Shown here: piece after piece, positions 1 to 8,337 of the stretch | Layout of the letters: each line of letters opens with the position of its first letter | Position numbering within the stretch: the first letter of the stretch is position 1 | NCBI GenBank assembly: GCA_052387335.1 | Contig: JBQTJH010000101.1 | Coordinates: 1 to 19,477, forward strand | Source: Panacagrimonas sp052387335 | GTDB lineage: Bacteria > Pseudomonadota > Gammaproteobacteria > Nevskiales > Nevskiaceae | Direction: 5' to 3' | DNA: 19,477 nt | Position numbers and translations under genes: made by a program | The notes under the pieces: generated by a model | What the model was told of the DNA's origin: nothing | Databases searched by the model: none | Seen by the model: only the letters and a program-made list of their open reading frames with translations

Positions 1-1
1 G

Positions 2-1642
2 CTGTACATCGTCGCGGTTGGGCGCTTGCGTGTGGAACTACCCAGCGGCCTGGTCGTCAACGAGATCGCGCGGCTGGAACCGGTGGGCGAGATCAGCCTG
101 CTGTCAGGCGAGCCGCGATCCGCGACGGTCTACGCGATCCGCGACACCACGGTGCTGGAGATCGACCGCCTGGCGCTGTACGCAGTGTTCCAGCGGCATC
201 CCTCGGCGCTGCTGGCGATGAGCCGGACCGTCATCATGCGGCTGCGCCAGAACCAGCGCGCTGCCAAGCTCGAATCCTCGCGCCGCTCGCGCTCCATCGC
301 CGTGCTGGCGGCGACGCCGCAGCTGGATCTGAGTGGTTTTGCCGACGCTCTGTGCACGGCGCTATCCAATTGCGGTGCAGTCAAGAAACTGGATGCAGCG
401 ACAGTGGACGCAGCACTCGGTGAGGGCACGGCGTCCACGCGCAGCGGCGCGACCCACCACGAGGAACCGCTGGTGGAGTGGCTGCACCAGCAAGAGCTGG
501 CGTATCGACACCTGGCATATGTTGCCGACTCGCAGCCGGGTCCATGGTCACGCCGTTGCGTACGCCAGGCTGACCGCGTGCTGCTGCTGGCCGATGCCGC
601 AGATGCGCCACAGCAGAGCCCGATGCTGGCCGAGCTACGCGCCAGCGCCTCGCGTGCGCCCGTCGATCTGGTGCTGCTACGGCCTGAGGGTGCGCCGGCC
701 GGTCGCGTGCGCGAATGGCGCGGGATCACCGGTGCCAGCTCGCATTACTTTGTGCGCCCGGGCAACACCGGAGATATAGAGCGCGTGTCACGCAGCTTGA
801 CCGGTCGCGCGGTCGGCCTGGTTCTGGGCGGCGGCGGTGCGCGCGGCTTCGCCCACATCGGCGTGCTGCGCGCAATGGAGGAGCTGGGCATCCAGATCGA
901 CGCAGTCGGCGGATCAAGTATGGGCGCGTTCATTTCTGCGCTCGTCGCCTGCGGATATTCCAGCCGCGACATCCTGCGCATTGCGCGCGAAACCTTTGTC
1001 CGCGGCAATCTGCTCAACGATTATCTGTTTCCGAGCGTATCTCTTATCCGTGGCCGAAAGTTCCTGCGCCGGCTCGAAGATATTTTTGGCGAACTGCAGA
1101 TCGAGCATCTGCGCACGCCGTTCTACTGCGTTTCCACCAACCTCACGCGCGGACGCGCACACGTACACGACCACGGTCCGCTGCATCTATGGCTGGGCAC
1201 CAGCATGTGCATTCCCGGCGTTGCGCCGCCGGTAGCCTACAAGGGTGAGTTACTGGTCGACGGCGCGGTGATCAACAGCCTGCCCACCGACGTGATGCAG
1301 GCGCTGGAGCGCGGGCCGATCATCGCCTCGGACGTCAGCACCGAGAATGGCATCAGCGCGCCGGGTATCGAGGGTCCAGACCCCGAAGCCCTGCTCAAGT
1401 GGACCCTTACGGCGCAGCGTCCCAGCCTGTTTTCCATCCTGTTTCGCACCGCAACCCTGACCAGCGAATCAGGTGTGGCTGCACGCGCAGCGAGCGCTGA
1501 TCTGTATCTGCGCATGCCGGTCACAGGCATCGGCGTATTTGACTGGAAGAAGATCGACGAACTCGCCGATAGCGGCTACCGCCACGCACTGGAACGCCTA
1601 GCGAGCTTCAAGACCGGCGTGGTCAACGTCTGTCCGCTGTAG
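2..1642 (+). CDS. Patatin-like phospholipase with N-terminal cyclic-nucleotide-binding domain (5' truncated)
   Basis: The reading frame is open from base 2, so the gene starts outside the window; the ATG at 26 is internal. The first ~80 residues are the C-terminal half of a cNMP-binding (Crp/FNR-like) domain, with the typical GEISLLSGEPR stretch. A middle region of ~180 residues follows, then a patatin domain. That domain shows the oxyanion glycine loop GGGGARG (bases 827-847), the nucleophile elbow GSSMG (911-925, Ser codon 917-919) and the DGA motif that supplies the catalytic Asp (1259-1267). The catalytic dyad is therefore complete. This domain order is that of neuropathy-target-esterase/RssA-like lysophospholipases, probably membrane-associated. 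The physiological lipid substrate and the nucleotide, if any is bound, are unknown. The 3' end overlaps the convergent HAD gene by 45 bp. Confidence 0.9.
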   Translation: MYIVAVGRLRVELPSGLVVNEIARLEPVGEISLLSGEPRSATVYAIRDTTVLEIDRLALYAVFQRHPSALLAMSRTVIMRLRQNQRAAKLESSRRSRSIAVLAATPQLDLSGFADALCTALSNCGAVKKLDAATVDAALGEGTASTRSGATHHEEPLVEWLHQQELAYRHLAYVADSQPGPWSRRCVRQADRVLLLADAADAPQQSPMLAELRASASRAPVDLVLLRPEGAPAGRVREWRGITGASSHYFVRPGNTGDIERVSRSLTGRAVGLVLGGGGARGFAHIGVLRAMEELGIQIDAVGGSSMGAFISALVACGYSSRDILRIARETFVRGNLLNDYLFPSVSLIRGRKFLRRLEDIFGELQIEHLRTPFYCVSTNLTRGRAHVHDHGPLHLWLGTSMCIPGVAPPVAYKGELLVDGAVINSLPTDVMQALERGPIIASDVSTENGISAPGIEGPDPEALLKWTLTAQRPSLFSILFRTATLTSESGVAARAASADLYLRMPVTGIGVFDWKKIDELADSGYRHALERLASFKTGVVNVCPL

Positions 1643-2305
1643 GAGCGGCAGCAATTCGCTCAAACGTCCGACGCTGAAAAAATCCTCAAACACCCGCCGC
1701 GGCTGCGTGCTGTCGGGATCATTCATCGCCACGATCTGACCTAGACCATAGGCGCGCGCCGCGTTCAGCACCGGCAGGCTGTCATCGGCAAACAAGACCT
1801 GCGCCGGATCGTAGGGATGCCGCGCTCGCAGGCCGCTCCAGTACGCCGCATCTTCCTTGGGCGCCTGCATGTCCCAGGACGAGATGATGTGCTCGAAGTA
1901 GTGCGCGATGCCGGTCTGTTCCAGCTTGGGCCGCCAGCTATCCGGGTGCGCATTGGTGACCAGCCAGATCGGCCGGCCTGTGGCGCGCACGGCGTCGAGA
2001 AACGCAAGGCTGCCGTCAAAAATCTTGACGCGCGACTGAAACTCGCGGTGCAGGGCCGCAACGTCCACGCCGGTGAGGCGAGTCCAGTAGTCGGTGTCGT
2101 ACCAGGGCAGGGTGTGGGCCACTGCCATGAACTGCGGTTCCAGCTCGCGCCGCGCCGCGTCCAGCGACAGGCCACGCGCAGCCGCGTAACGCTGCGGCAC
2201 CGCCTGACGCCAGATGAAATTGTCGAAGGCCAGGTCCAGCAGGGTGCCGTCCATGTCCAGAAACACGTGGCGCACGCGCGCCCAATCCGGTCGAGTCAAA
2301 TTCAT
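1598..2305 (-). CDS. yrfG: HAD-family hydrolase, GMP/IMP nucleotidase YrfG-like
   Basis: A 235-residue cytosolic HAD phosphatase. Motif I is DMDGTLLD with D17 and D19 as nucleophile and acid/base; motif II is the Thr in WLVTN (T117); motif III is K150 in APKED; motif IV is the DD pair D174-D175. An alpha-helical cap lies between motifs I and II. Length and sequence style match YrfG, which dephosphorylates purine nucleoside monophosphates; the specificity is inferred from family resemblance. The gene is divergent from cysQ with only 38 bp between start codons. In many gammaproteobacteria yrfG, nudE and cysQ are neighbours; nudE is absent here. A TATGAT hexamer at 2312-2317 (minus strand) lies only 6 bases before the ATG. 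Confidence 0.82.
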   Translation of the reverse strand: MNLTRPDWARVRHVFLDMDGTLLDLAFDNFIWRQAVPQRYAAARGLSLDAARRELEPQFMAVAHTLPWYDTDYWTRLTGVDVAALHREFQSRVKIFDGSLAFLDAVRATGRPIWLVTNAHPDSWRPKLEQTGIAHYFEHIISSWDMQAPKEDAAYWSGLRARHPYDPAQVLFADDSLPVLNAARAYGLGQIVAMNDPDSTQPRRVFEDFFSVGRLSELLPLLQRTDVDHAGLEAR

Positions 2306-2343
2306 CCCACTATCATAGGGGCTTCAGCCTTCCATTCCGCCCC

Positions 2344-3147
2344 ATGAATCCAGCCGAACTGCTGCAACCGGTCCTCGATATTGCGCTCCAAGCCGGTCGC
2401 CACATCATGACCGTGTACAACTCGGCGGATTTCGGCGTGACGCACAAGGACGACGCCTCGCCGCTGACCCAGGCCGACCTGGCCGCGCACGCCCACATCG
2501 CCCAGGCCCTGGCCGCGCTACCGGTGCACTACCCGCTGCTGTCCGAAGAAGACGCCGATATTGCCTACGCGACGCGGCAGGCTTGGTCGCGCTACTGGTT
2601 GGTGGACCCGCTCGATGGCACCAAGGAGTTCATCAAGCGCAACGGTGATTTCACCGTGAACATCGCGCTGATCGACACCGGTTACCCGGTGCTGGGCGTG
2701 GTACACGCACCGGCGCTGCAACTCAGCTATCTGGCCGCAGACCAGGCCGGCGCGTTTCGTATCGTTGCTGGGCGACGCGAACCCATCCGCACGCGCACGG
2801 CACCGATGCGTCCGAGCTTCGTGGTCAGCCGCTCGCACCAGGATGCGGCGCTGGAAAAATTCCTGGCCGCCGCCCCGCCGCACGAGGCGGTGAGCCGCGG
2901 CTCCTCACTCAAGTTCTGCCAGGTCGCCGAGGGCGCAGCAGATCTGTATCCGCGCACGGGGCCTACATCCGAGTGGGATACAGCCGCCGGCCAGTGCGTG
3001 GCCGAGCAAGCCGGTGCCGCCGTGCTGCAACTGCCGGGTCGCAGCCGCCTGCGCTACAACCAGAAAGACTCCCTGCTCAACCCGCGCTTCGCCGTGGTCG
3101 GCGACACGACGCGCGACTGGTCCGCGCTGCTGGACACCATCGTCTGA
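2344..3147 (+). CDS. cysQ: 3'(2'),5'-bisphosphate nucleotidase CysQ
   Basis: A 267-residue member of the inositol-monophosphatase-like, Mg-dependent, Li-sensitive phosphatase superfamily. The metal-binding residues are visible: E68-E69 in LLSEED, then D88-P-L-D91-G-T in the DPLDGTKEF motif characteristic of CysQ, and the C-terminal WDTAAG motif at 211-216. CysQ converts 3'-phosphoadenosine 5'-phosphate to AMP, relieving a toxic by-product of sulfate assimilation. It is divergent from yrfG and followed after 1 bp by the acyltransferase-like gene, so those two are probably co-transcribed. Length is normal for the family. Confidence 0.93.
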   Translation: MNPAELLQPVLDIALQAGRHIMTVYNSADFGVTHKDDASPLTQADLAAHAHIAQALAALPVHYPLLSEEDADIAYATRQAWSRYWLVDPLDGTKEFIKRNGDFTVNIALIDTGYPVLGVVHAPALQLSYLAADQAGAFRIVAGRREPIRTRTAPMRPSFVVSRSHQDAALEKFLAAAPPHEAVSRGSSLKFCQVAEGAADLYPRTGPTSEWDTAAGQCVAEQAGAAVLQLPGRSRLRYNQKDSLLNPRFAVVGDTTRDWSALLDTIV

Positions 3148-3148
3148 C

Positions 3149-3820
3149 ATGAGCCAAGCCACCGACCGCTTTCCGCTCAAGGCCCGGGTGCTGGGCTGGA
3201 TGCTGTCCTGGCTGATGCGCCTGATCTTCACCAGCAGCCGCAAGCGCTACACCAACCTGCAGGTGCTCGAACGCCACCTGGATCGCGATCAGCCGTTCAT
3301 CCTGGTGTCTTGGCACAACCGCAACATCCTGGCCTGCTTCGGCTACCTGGCCCACGCCCGGCGCAACCGTCGCTTCATTCCGCTGGCCAGCGCCTCACGC
3401 GACGGTTCGCTCGCCGCGGCCGCCATGCACTATCTGGGCGTGGACTGCATCCGCGGCTCGTCCAGTCAGGGCGGCAGCAAGGCGCTGCGGCAGATGCTGC
3501 GAGCGGTCAAGCTGGGGCATGACCTGGGCATCACGCCAGACGGCCCGCGCGGACCCAAGTACAAGGTGCAGCCCGGCGTCATCGCCACCGCGCGCATGAC
3601 CGGCCTACCCCTCATTCCGATGACCTACCAGGCGCAGCACAAGAAAATCCTGCGCTCCTGGGACGCCATGATCGTGCCCTACCCCTTCACCCGACTGCAC
3701 TACGCCTACGGTGAGCCGATCCACGTGGCTAAGGACGCCGACGAGGCCGAGATGGAACGCTGCCGGCTCAAGCTGGAGCAGGAAATGATGCGCATCGTGG
3801 CTGTGGTCGATGCGGGTTAA
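3149..3820 (+). CDS. DUF374 / lysophospholipid acyltransferase-like protein
   Basis: The ATG at 3149 follows the cysQ stop by one base and is preferred over upstream in-frame starts that lie inside cysQ. The 223-residue product has a hydrophobic, basic N-terminus (about residues 11-28) suited to inner-membrane association. It carries the DUF374 signature set: SWHN (54-57), the SASRDG block (81-86) and TPDGPRGP (129-136). DUF374 proteins belong to the LPLAT superfamily and are related to lipid A and glycerophospholipid acyltransferases. The acyl donor and acceptor cannot be read from the sequence. The proximity to cysQ suggests transcriptional convenience rather than a shared pathway. Confidence 0.82.
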   Translation: MSQATDRFPLKARVLGWMLSWLMRLIFTSSRKRYTNLQVLERHLDRDQPFILVSWHNRNILACFGYLAHARRNRRFIPLASASRDGSLAAAAMHYLGVDCIRGSSSQGGSKALRQMLRAVKLGHDLGITPDGPRGPKYKVQPGVIATARMTGLPLIPMTYQAQHKKILRSWDAMIVPYPFTRLHYAYGEPIHVAKDADEAEMERCRLKLEQEMMRIVAVVDAG

Positions 3821-3917
3821 GCGGCGTCTATGCGCATGCGCCGGCGGCCATGCCGTCGACCGGCTGGGTCGTGCTAGCGTTCGGTTTTGATGATCGATTC
3901 AGGTTCAGGCACAGCAT

Positions 3918-4829
3918 ATGCGGGACGATTTTGAGGCGACGTTCGACGAGCAACTGCTCGCGATCCAGGCCGAAACCCTGGACGGCGCAGTTGCTGTGGA
4001 CCGACTGCCGGCGCAGCTCGCAACACTGTCGGCAGCGCAGCCGTTCTGCTTTGCCTATCCCGACGCTGCGGCCAGCGCGCAAGACCCCGCCAGCATCCTG
4101 CGTGAACTGACCTGGGATGCTGAGTCGCGCGTCCGCGCCAGCGCCATCATGGTCGACTACTGCGATCACGCGGCCACCCGCGACGCCATGCTGTGCGGCG
4201 TGGGCGATGCGGCCCAGCTCGGCATTGCGCGCATCCTCGGCGTACTGATCTGCGCAGAAGAATCGGCCATCAATATCTTTCATCACGAATGCGGCCGGCT
4301 GGACGCCGAGCGCATCGCAGTGGAGCAAGGCGCGCTGCGCGAGATCGAGTCCGAGGAGCGTGTCCACAACTGGCTGATCCAGCAGGCGCGCAGCTATTTC
4401 CCAGAGCCGGACGACATCGGTGCCGTGCGTCGCCGCACCAAGCGCCTGTTCATGCGCGTGGCCAGCCGCGATCTGGGCGAACACTTTGCGCGCATCACCG
4501 GCCTGGATTCGGGCGTGTGCATTTCGCTGTCGGCGCTGCTGGGCTCACCCAAGGTGCGCGCCGCCAGCGGCTTCGCGCGGCTGATCAAGCACATCCGCCA
4601 CGACGAAGCCACGCACGTGCGCAAGTCGCGTGATCACGCCGTGGATCTGGGCTTTGACTCCAGGCGCTTCCGTGAGTGCTACGAGCTGACGCGCACCGGC
4701 ATGGTCGACATGCTGCGCCCCATTTCCTCGTCCTTCGAAGCGCTGGATGTGGACCCGGAAAAACTCTTCGGCCGCCTGCTGCGTTTTCAGGGCCAGCGCG
4801 ACGGCGAGGGTCGCGATCTGATCGACTGA
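3918..4829 (+). CDS. Ferritin-like diiron protein, AurF-type oxygenase-like, function unknown
   Basis: A 303-residue, mostly alpha-helical soluble protein. A full set of carboxylate-bridged diiron ligands can be read: E115 (in AEESA), then E147-x-x-H150 (SEERVH); and E188 (LGEHF), then E230-x-x-H233 (the HDEATH block at 228-233). Extra histidines occur at 225, 228 and 240. Two repeats of E-(about 30-41)-[DE]E-x2-H is the arrangement of ferritin-like diiron oxygenases, and resembles the N-oxygenase AurF/CmlI group, though the second spacing is slightly long. No signal peptide or membrane segment is seen. It stands alone 97 bp after the acyltransferase and converges on mtnC with a 21-bp gap, so context gives no substrate. 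It could instead be a ferritin-like oxidase or hydroxylase. The ATG at 3918 has only a weak ribosome-binding site. Confidence 0.62.
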   Translation: MRDDFEATFDEQLLAIQAETLDGAVAVDRLPAQLATLSAAQPFCFAYPDAAASAQDPASILRELTWDAESRVRASAIMVDYCDHAATRDAMLCGVGDAAQLGIARILGVLICAEESAINIFHHECGRLDAERIAVEQGALREIESEERVHNWLIQQARSYFPEPDDIGAVRRRTKRLFMRVASRDLGEHFARITGLDSGVCISLSALLGSPKVRAASGFARLIKHIRHDEATHVRKSRDHAVDLGFDSRRFRECYELTRTGMVDMLRPISSSFEALDVDPEKLFGRLLRFQGQRDGEGRDLID

Positions 4830-4834
4830 AGGTC

Positions 4835-4846
4835 GAACCCGGGTTC
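4835..4846. repeat. 12-bp perfect palindrome in the convergent gap
   Basis: GAACCC/GGGTTC forms a perfect palindrome in the 21-bp gap between two convergent genes, the diiron protein and mtnC. It could help end transcription from both sides, but there is no loop and no T-run, so this is only a suggestion. Confidence 0.4.
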
Positions 4847-4850
4847 TGGC

Positions 4851-5525
4851 TCAGCTCAAGACGCTGGAAAAATCCGTGGCCTGTGCATGCGCCGGGAACG
4901 GCTTGGCCTTGTCATCACGAATCAGCTGCACGGTCTGCAATCCTGCTTCGCGCGCCGCATCCAGCTCTTCACCCACGTCCGACAAAAACAAGACCGCGCT
5001 TCCCGCCAGTCCGATCTGATTCAGGATGGCGCGATACGAGGAGGCCTCGCGCTTGCCACCGACACGCGTGTCGAAGTAGCCCGAAAACAGAGGCGTGAGA
5101 TCGCCCGCCTCGGTGTGGCCAAAAATCAGCTTCTGCGCCTCGACCGAGCCTGAGGAATACACATAGAGCTTCAACCCCTGCGCATGCCAGCGGCGCAGCG
5201 CCGGCGCGGTATCCGCGTAGATATGACCCTTGAGCTCACCGGCTTCATAGCCCTGACGCCAGATCATGCCCTGCAGGGTTTTCAGCGGCGTGAGCTTGCG
5301 GTCTTCGGCAATCCAGCGCTCCAGCACATCGGCCGCTTCCTCAATGCTGAGATCCCTGTGCTCTATGGCTTCCACATCGTCGATCAATTGCTGGATCTCG
5401 GTGCGGTCAGCATGCGACTTCAGGTAGGCACGCAGATGCTGCTTCGCATACGGAAACAGCGTTTGGTGCACAAAATCAATCGAGGACGTGGTGCCCTCGA
5501 TATCGGTGACGATTGCACGAATCAA
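4851..5525 (-). CDS. mtnC: Acireductone synthase (2,3-diketo-5-methylthiopentyl-1-phosphate enolase-phosphatase)
   Basis: A 224-residue HAD enzyme of methionine salvage. It enolises 2,3-diketo-5-methylthiopentyl-1-phosphate and then removes the phosphate, giving acireductone. The family-specific motif I is D8-I-E10-G-T-T; the usual second Asp is replaced by Glu, as in E1 enolase-phosphatases. YSSGS is motif II, the Lys in VGGKREASSY is motif III, and FLSDVGEEL is motif IV. Length is standard. It is the last gene of mtnB-mtnD-mtnC, 14 bp after mtnD, and supplies the substrate that MtnD uses. Confidence 0.95.
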   Translation of the reverse strand: MIRAIVTDIEGTTSSIDFVHQTLFPYAKQHLRAYLKSHADRTEIQQLIDDVEAIEHRDLSIEEAADVLERWIAEDRKLTPLKTLQGMIWRQGYEAGELKGHIYADTAPALRRWHAQGLKLYVYSSGSVEAQKLIFGHTEAGDLTPLFSGYFDTRVGGKREASSYRAILNQIGLAGSAVLFLSDVGEELDAAREAGLQTVQLIRDDKAKPFPAHAQATDFSSVLS

Positions 5526-5539
5526 GATCCGAGCACCTC

Positions 5540-6112
5540 TCAGGCGGCCTGCGCCAGCGCGTAGTGCGGCGCTTCCAGTTTCGGGAAGCGATCTGCGATT
5601 TTGTCGCCGGTGAAGGTCGCGACCCAGCCTTCCGGCGTGGTGAACAGACGGATCGCCTTGAGCTGCGGCTGCGGGCCCAGATCAAACCAGTGCGTGGTGT
5701 TGGCCGGCAGGTTCAGCAGATCGCCGCGCTTGCAAAGCGTGGCGTACACCTTTCCGTTCTTGCGAATGTTGAACAGACCCTCGCCTTCAACAAAGAAACG
5801 GGTCTCGAAATCATCGTGCGTGTGCTCGCTCAAGAATTTCTCGCGCATCGCTTCTTTTTGCGGGTGGTTGGCGGTCAGGCTGATCACGTCCACCGACTGA
5901 AAGCTGTACTTCTTCATCAGCCGGTCGATCGGCTCGCGGTAGGCCTCGATGACCTCGTCCTGCGATGCCTGCGCGTCGAGCTGGGCGCTGGCTTCCCAGC
6001 GCTCGAATTCAACACCGATCCCGGCGAGCGCGTCGCGAATATCCTCGAAGCGGGTCAGCAGTTTGTCCGGCTTGTCCGGGTGGTTTTCATCGTAGATGCG
6101 CAGTTCGCTCAT
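5540..6112 (-). CDS. mtnD: Acireductone dioxygenase
   Basis: A 190-residue cupin that oxidises acireductone. The Fe(II) form gives the methionine precursor keto acid (4-methylthio-2-oxobutanoate) and formate; the Ni form gives a CO-producing off-pathway reaction. The metal ligands are H97, H99 and E103 in the HTHDDFE segment, and H141 in NTTHWFDLG. The ATG at 6112 was chosen over an upstream in-frame start at 6262 because it begins the conserved N-terminus (MSELRIYDE) and has an AGGAGA Shine-Dalgarno sequence 6 bases upstream. It lies between mtnB (52-bp gap) and mtnC (14-bp gap). Confidence 0.95.
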   Translation of the reverse strand: MSELRIYDENHPDKPDKLLTRFEDIRDALAGIGVEFERWEASAQLDAQASQDEVIEAYREPIDRLMKKYSFQSVDVISLTANHPQKEAMREKFLSEHTHDDFETRFFVEGEGLFNIRKNGKVYATLCKRGDLLNLPANTTHWFDLGPQPQLKAIRLFTTPEGWVATFTGDKIADRFPKLEAPHYALAQAA

Positions 6113-6164
6113 CGTGGTTCTCCTTGGATTTTTCAGTGCTACTGCAGCGGGCACTGATTGATCA

Positions 6165-6773
6165 TCATGGCTTTGAGTGCAACTCGCACTCAAAGAGAAA
6201 CTCCAGCGCCTCGACGCGATGCCGCGCCTGCGCCACGTTGTGACCCCAAGCGTACAAACCATGCCCGGCGATGAGGTAGGCCGGCACCTGCGGGTGGCGC
6301 TTCATCCAGGCATCAACCTTGGCGGCTAGACGCGGGATGTCCTGATCGTTCTCGAATACGGGCACTTCGACCGTCACATCGTGCGTTTGTATCCCGGGCA
6401 GCAGCTTCAAGAGTTCGTAGCCCGACAAGCGGATGCTGGCATGGGCGCGTGACAGCACGGTGTTCGCAATCGAATGGGTGTGCAGCACGCTGCCGATGCT
6501 GGCGTCGTGGCGATATAACTGGCAGTGCAGCAGGGTTTCGTAAGATGTCTTGCGCGTCGTGTCCTGCGGGCGCCCGTCCATGTCCGCAATCAGAAACGCG
6601 TCCTGGCTCAACTCGCCCTTATGCCAGCCCGAGGCCGTGATCAGCATGCTGTCCGGCCCGATGCGGGCAGAAAAATTGCCGCCCGTAGCCGGCACCCAAC
6701 CGCGCCGGTGAAACAACTCACCCGCGGCAATCAGGCCAAGTGCAGACTCTTGAATAGCGGGCGTGGGAGTCAT
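6165..6773 (-). CDS. mtnB: Methylthioribulose-1-phosphate dehydratase
   Basis: A class II aldolase/adducin-fold Zn enzyme that dehydrates 5-methylthioribulose-1-phosphate to 2,3-diketo-5-methylthiopentyl-1-phosphate, the substrate of MtnC. It shows the TGGNFSAR substrate loop (about residues 30-37), the zinc pair H98-T-H100, and a third His in AGHGLYAWG. I chose the ATG at 6773 (202 residues, the usual family length). A TTG at 6833 would add 20 unconserved residues. It is the first gene of mtnBDC. The 80-bp gap to the mgtE stop could carry the operon promoter. mtnA, mtnK/mtnP and mtnE are not in this window. Confidence 0.92.
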   Translation of the reverse strand: MTPTPAIQESALGLIAAGELFHRRGWVPATGGNFSARIGPDSMLITASGWHKGELSQDAFLIADMDGRPQDTTRKTSYETLLHCQLYRHDASIGSVLHTHSIANTVLSRAHASIRLSGYELLKLLPGIQTHDVTVEVPVFENDQDIPRLAAKVDAWMKRHPQVPAYLIAGHGLYAWGHNVAQARHRVEALEFLFECELHSKP

Positions 6774-6853
6774 GAGGCGGCGCACCTTAAGCGATGACTC
6801 GGGGGCTGGCAACGAAATGATCGGTCTATTCAAACGCTACAGGACAGCCCGGC

Positions 6854-8314
6854 TCAGCTCAGAAAGCTCGCCGCCAGTCCCAGGAAGATGAAAAAGCCCA
6901 TGCAGTCAGTGGTGGCGGTCAGCACGATGCTAGACCCCATGACCGGATCGCGGCCAAAGCGGTGCAGGATGGCCGGCGCACACACGCCTACCAAAGCCGC
7001 AACCAGCAGATTCAGCATCAGCGCTGCGGCGATCACTGCCGATAGCGCCAGATTCTGATAGATCGCCAGGGTCGCCACGCCCAGCACCAGGCCCCAGATC
7101 GTGCCATTGAGCGCACCGATGCTCAGCTCTCGCACCAGGATTCGGCGCAGCTGCACGGGACCCAACTGATGCAGCGCCAGCCCGCGAATCACCAGAGCCA
7201 CGGATTGATTGCCGGAATTGCCGCCGATACTTGCCACGATCGGCATCAGGGCGGCCAGCGCCACCAAGGTGCCGATGGTGTCTTCAAATGCGCCAATCAC
7301 GCGCGAGGCCAGAAACGCCGTGCAGAGGTTGATGGCCAGCCAGGGCCAGCGGCGCTTGGCGGCACTGCGGATGGGTGCGAACAGGTCTTCGTCGGCCTCG
7401 GACAGACCGACCTTGCGCAGGCCCTCGGTCTGCGCACGCTCGTTAATCTCGTCCACCACCGCGTCCACGGTGATACGGCCCACCACCTGTTCATGCAGGT
7501 TCACCACCGGCGCCGAGACCAGATCATATTTTTCGAAGGCGGTCACCGCCTCCTGCATGCGATCGTCGGTGTAGAAAAACACCGGATTGCGCGACATCTC
7601 GTCGCCGACGCTGGCCTCGGGCTCGCCCATCAGCACGCGCGACAAGGGCAGAAAGCCGCGCAGATGATGGGCGCGGTCCACCACCATTAATTCGTGGGTA
7701 TGCGCCGGCAGTTGCTGGCGCCGCCGCAGCAAGCGCTGCACCGCTTCGAGCGAGGCATCCTCGCGCACACTGACGAAATTCAGGTCCATGGATGCGCCCA
7801 CCGATCCGGCGGGGAAGGACAGCACCGAGCGCACCTCGGCCTGATCGGTTTTGTCGAGCTGATCCAGCACCGGCTGGCGTTCGGCTTCCGGCAGGCTGGC
7901 GACCAGCTCGGCGATATCGTCGGGGTCCAACGGCGCCACCAGCTCGGCCACCGCTTTCGGCGGCATGCCCTGCACCACGGCACGACGCACTGCGTCGGTG
8001 GTTTCCAGCAACACCGCCCCGCGTCGATCCGGCCGCACCAGCGACCAGGCCAGGTCACGCGCCTCAGGATTGAGGCTCTCCAACACGAAGGCAATGTCGG
8101 CCGGGTGGAAATGGGCCAGGCGCTGCTCGAGCGCCGCCTGATGCTGACGCTGCACCAGTTGCGCCACCACGTCCTGGCGGCCGGGCTGGGCCGCCAGCTC
8201 GCTGCGCTGAACCAGATCGCGTTCAAGCGCCTGACGCGACAGCAGATCGATGACCTGGGCCCGGGCCCGCTCCAGGTGGCGATGATGCGTGCGCTGACTC
8301 TGGGTGTCATTCAT
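6854..8314 (-). CDS. mgtE: Magnesium transporter MgtE
   Basis: A 486-residue inner-membrane Mg2+ channel/transporter. It has the MgtE N domain (about 45-165, helical repeats such as LDPDDIAELVASLPEAER), a pair of CBS domains (about 170-295) and a five-helix transmembrane domain (about 325-486). The pore signature PIVASIGGNSGNQ is at 358-370. In characterised MgtE, cytosolic Mg2+ binding between the N and CBS domains closes the pore. All parts are present. The start at 8314 lies only 23 bases after the end of a strong intrinsic terminator, which leaves little room for a dedicated promoter; see the leader and terminator entries. It reads in the same direction as mtnBDC downstream. Confidence 0.95.
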   Translation of the reverse strand: MNDTQSQRTHHRHLERARAQVIDLLSRQALERDLVQRSELAAQPGRQDVVAQLVQRQHQAALEQRLAHFHPADIAFVLESLNPEARDLAWSLVRPDRRGAVLLETTDAVRRAVVQGMPPKAVAELVAPLDPDDIAELVASLPEAERQPVLDQLDKTDQAEVRSVLSFPAGSVGASMDLNFVSVREDASLEAVQRLLRRRQQLPAHTHELMVVDRAHHLRGFLPLSRVLMGEPEASVGDEMSRNPVFFYTDDRMQEAVTAFEKYDLVSAPVVNLHEQVVGRITVDAVVDEINERAQTEGLRKVGLSEADEDLFAPIRSAAKRRWPWLAINLCTAFLASRVIGAFEDTIGTLVALAALMPIVASIGGNSGNQSVALVIRGLALHQLGPVQLRRILVRELSIGALNGTIWGLVLGVATLAIYQNLALSAVIAAALMLNLLVAALVGVCAPAILHRFGRDPVMGSSIVLTATTDCMGFFIFLGLAASFLS

Positions 8315-8337
8315 CCGCTGACCCGGCCGAGAATCCC

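Noticed and set aside
130..729. 199-residue open frame on the minus strand inside the patatin gene
   Set aside because: It is a shadow of the GC-rich coding strand: Arg/Ser/Ala-rich, no domain features, and fully inside a gene with intact catalytic motifs.
3821..3917. GC-rich palindromic bits (GCGCATGCGC and neighbours) after the DUF374 gene
   Set aside because: Short self-complementary stretches are expected at this GC content, and there is no T-run or clear stem-loop that would support a terminator.
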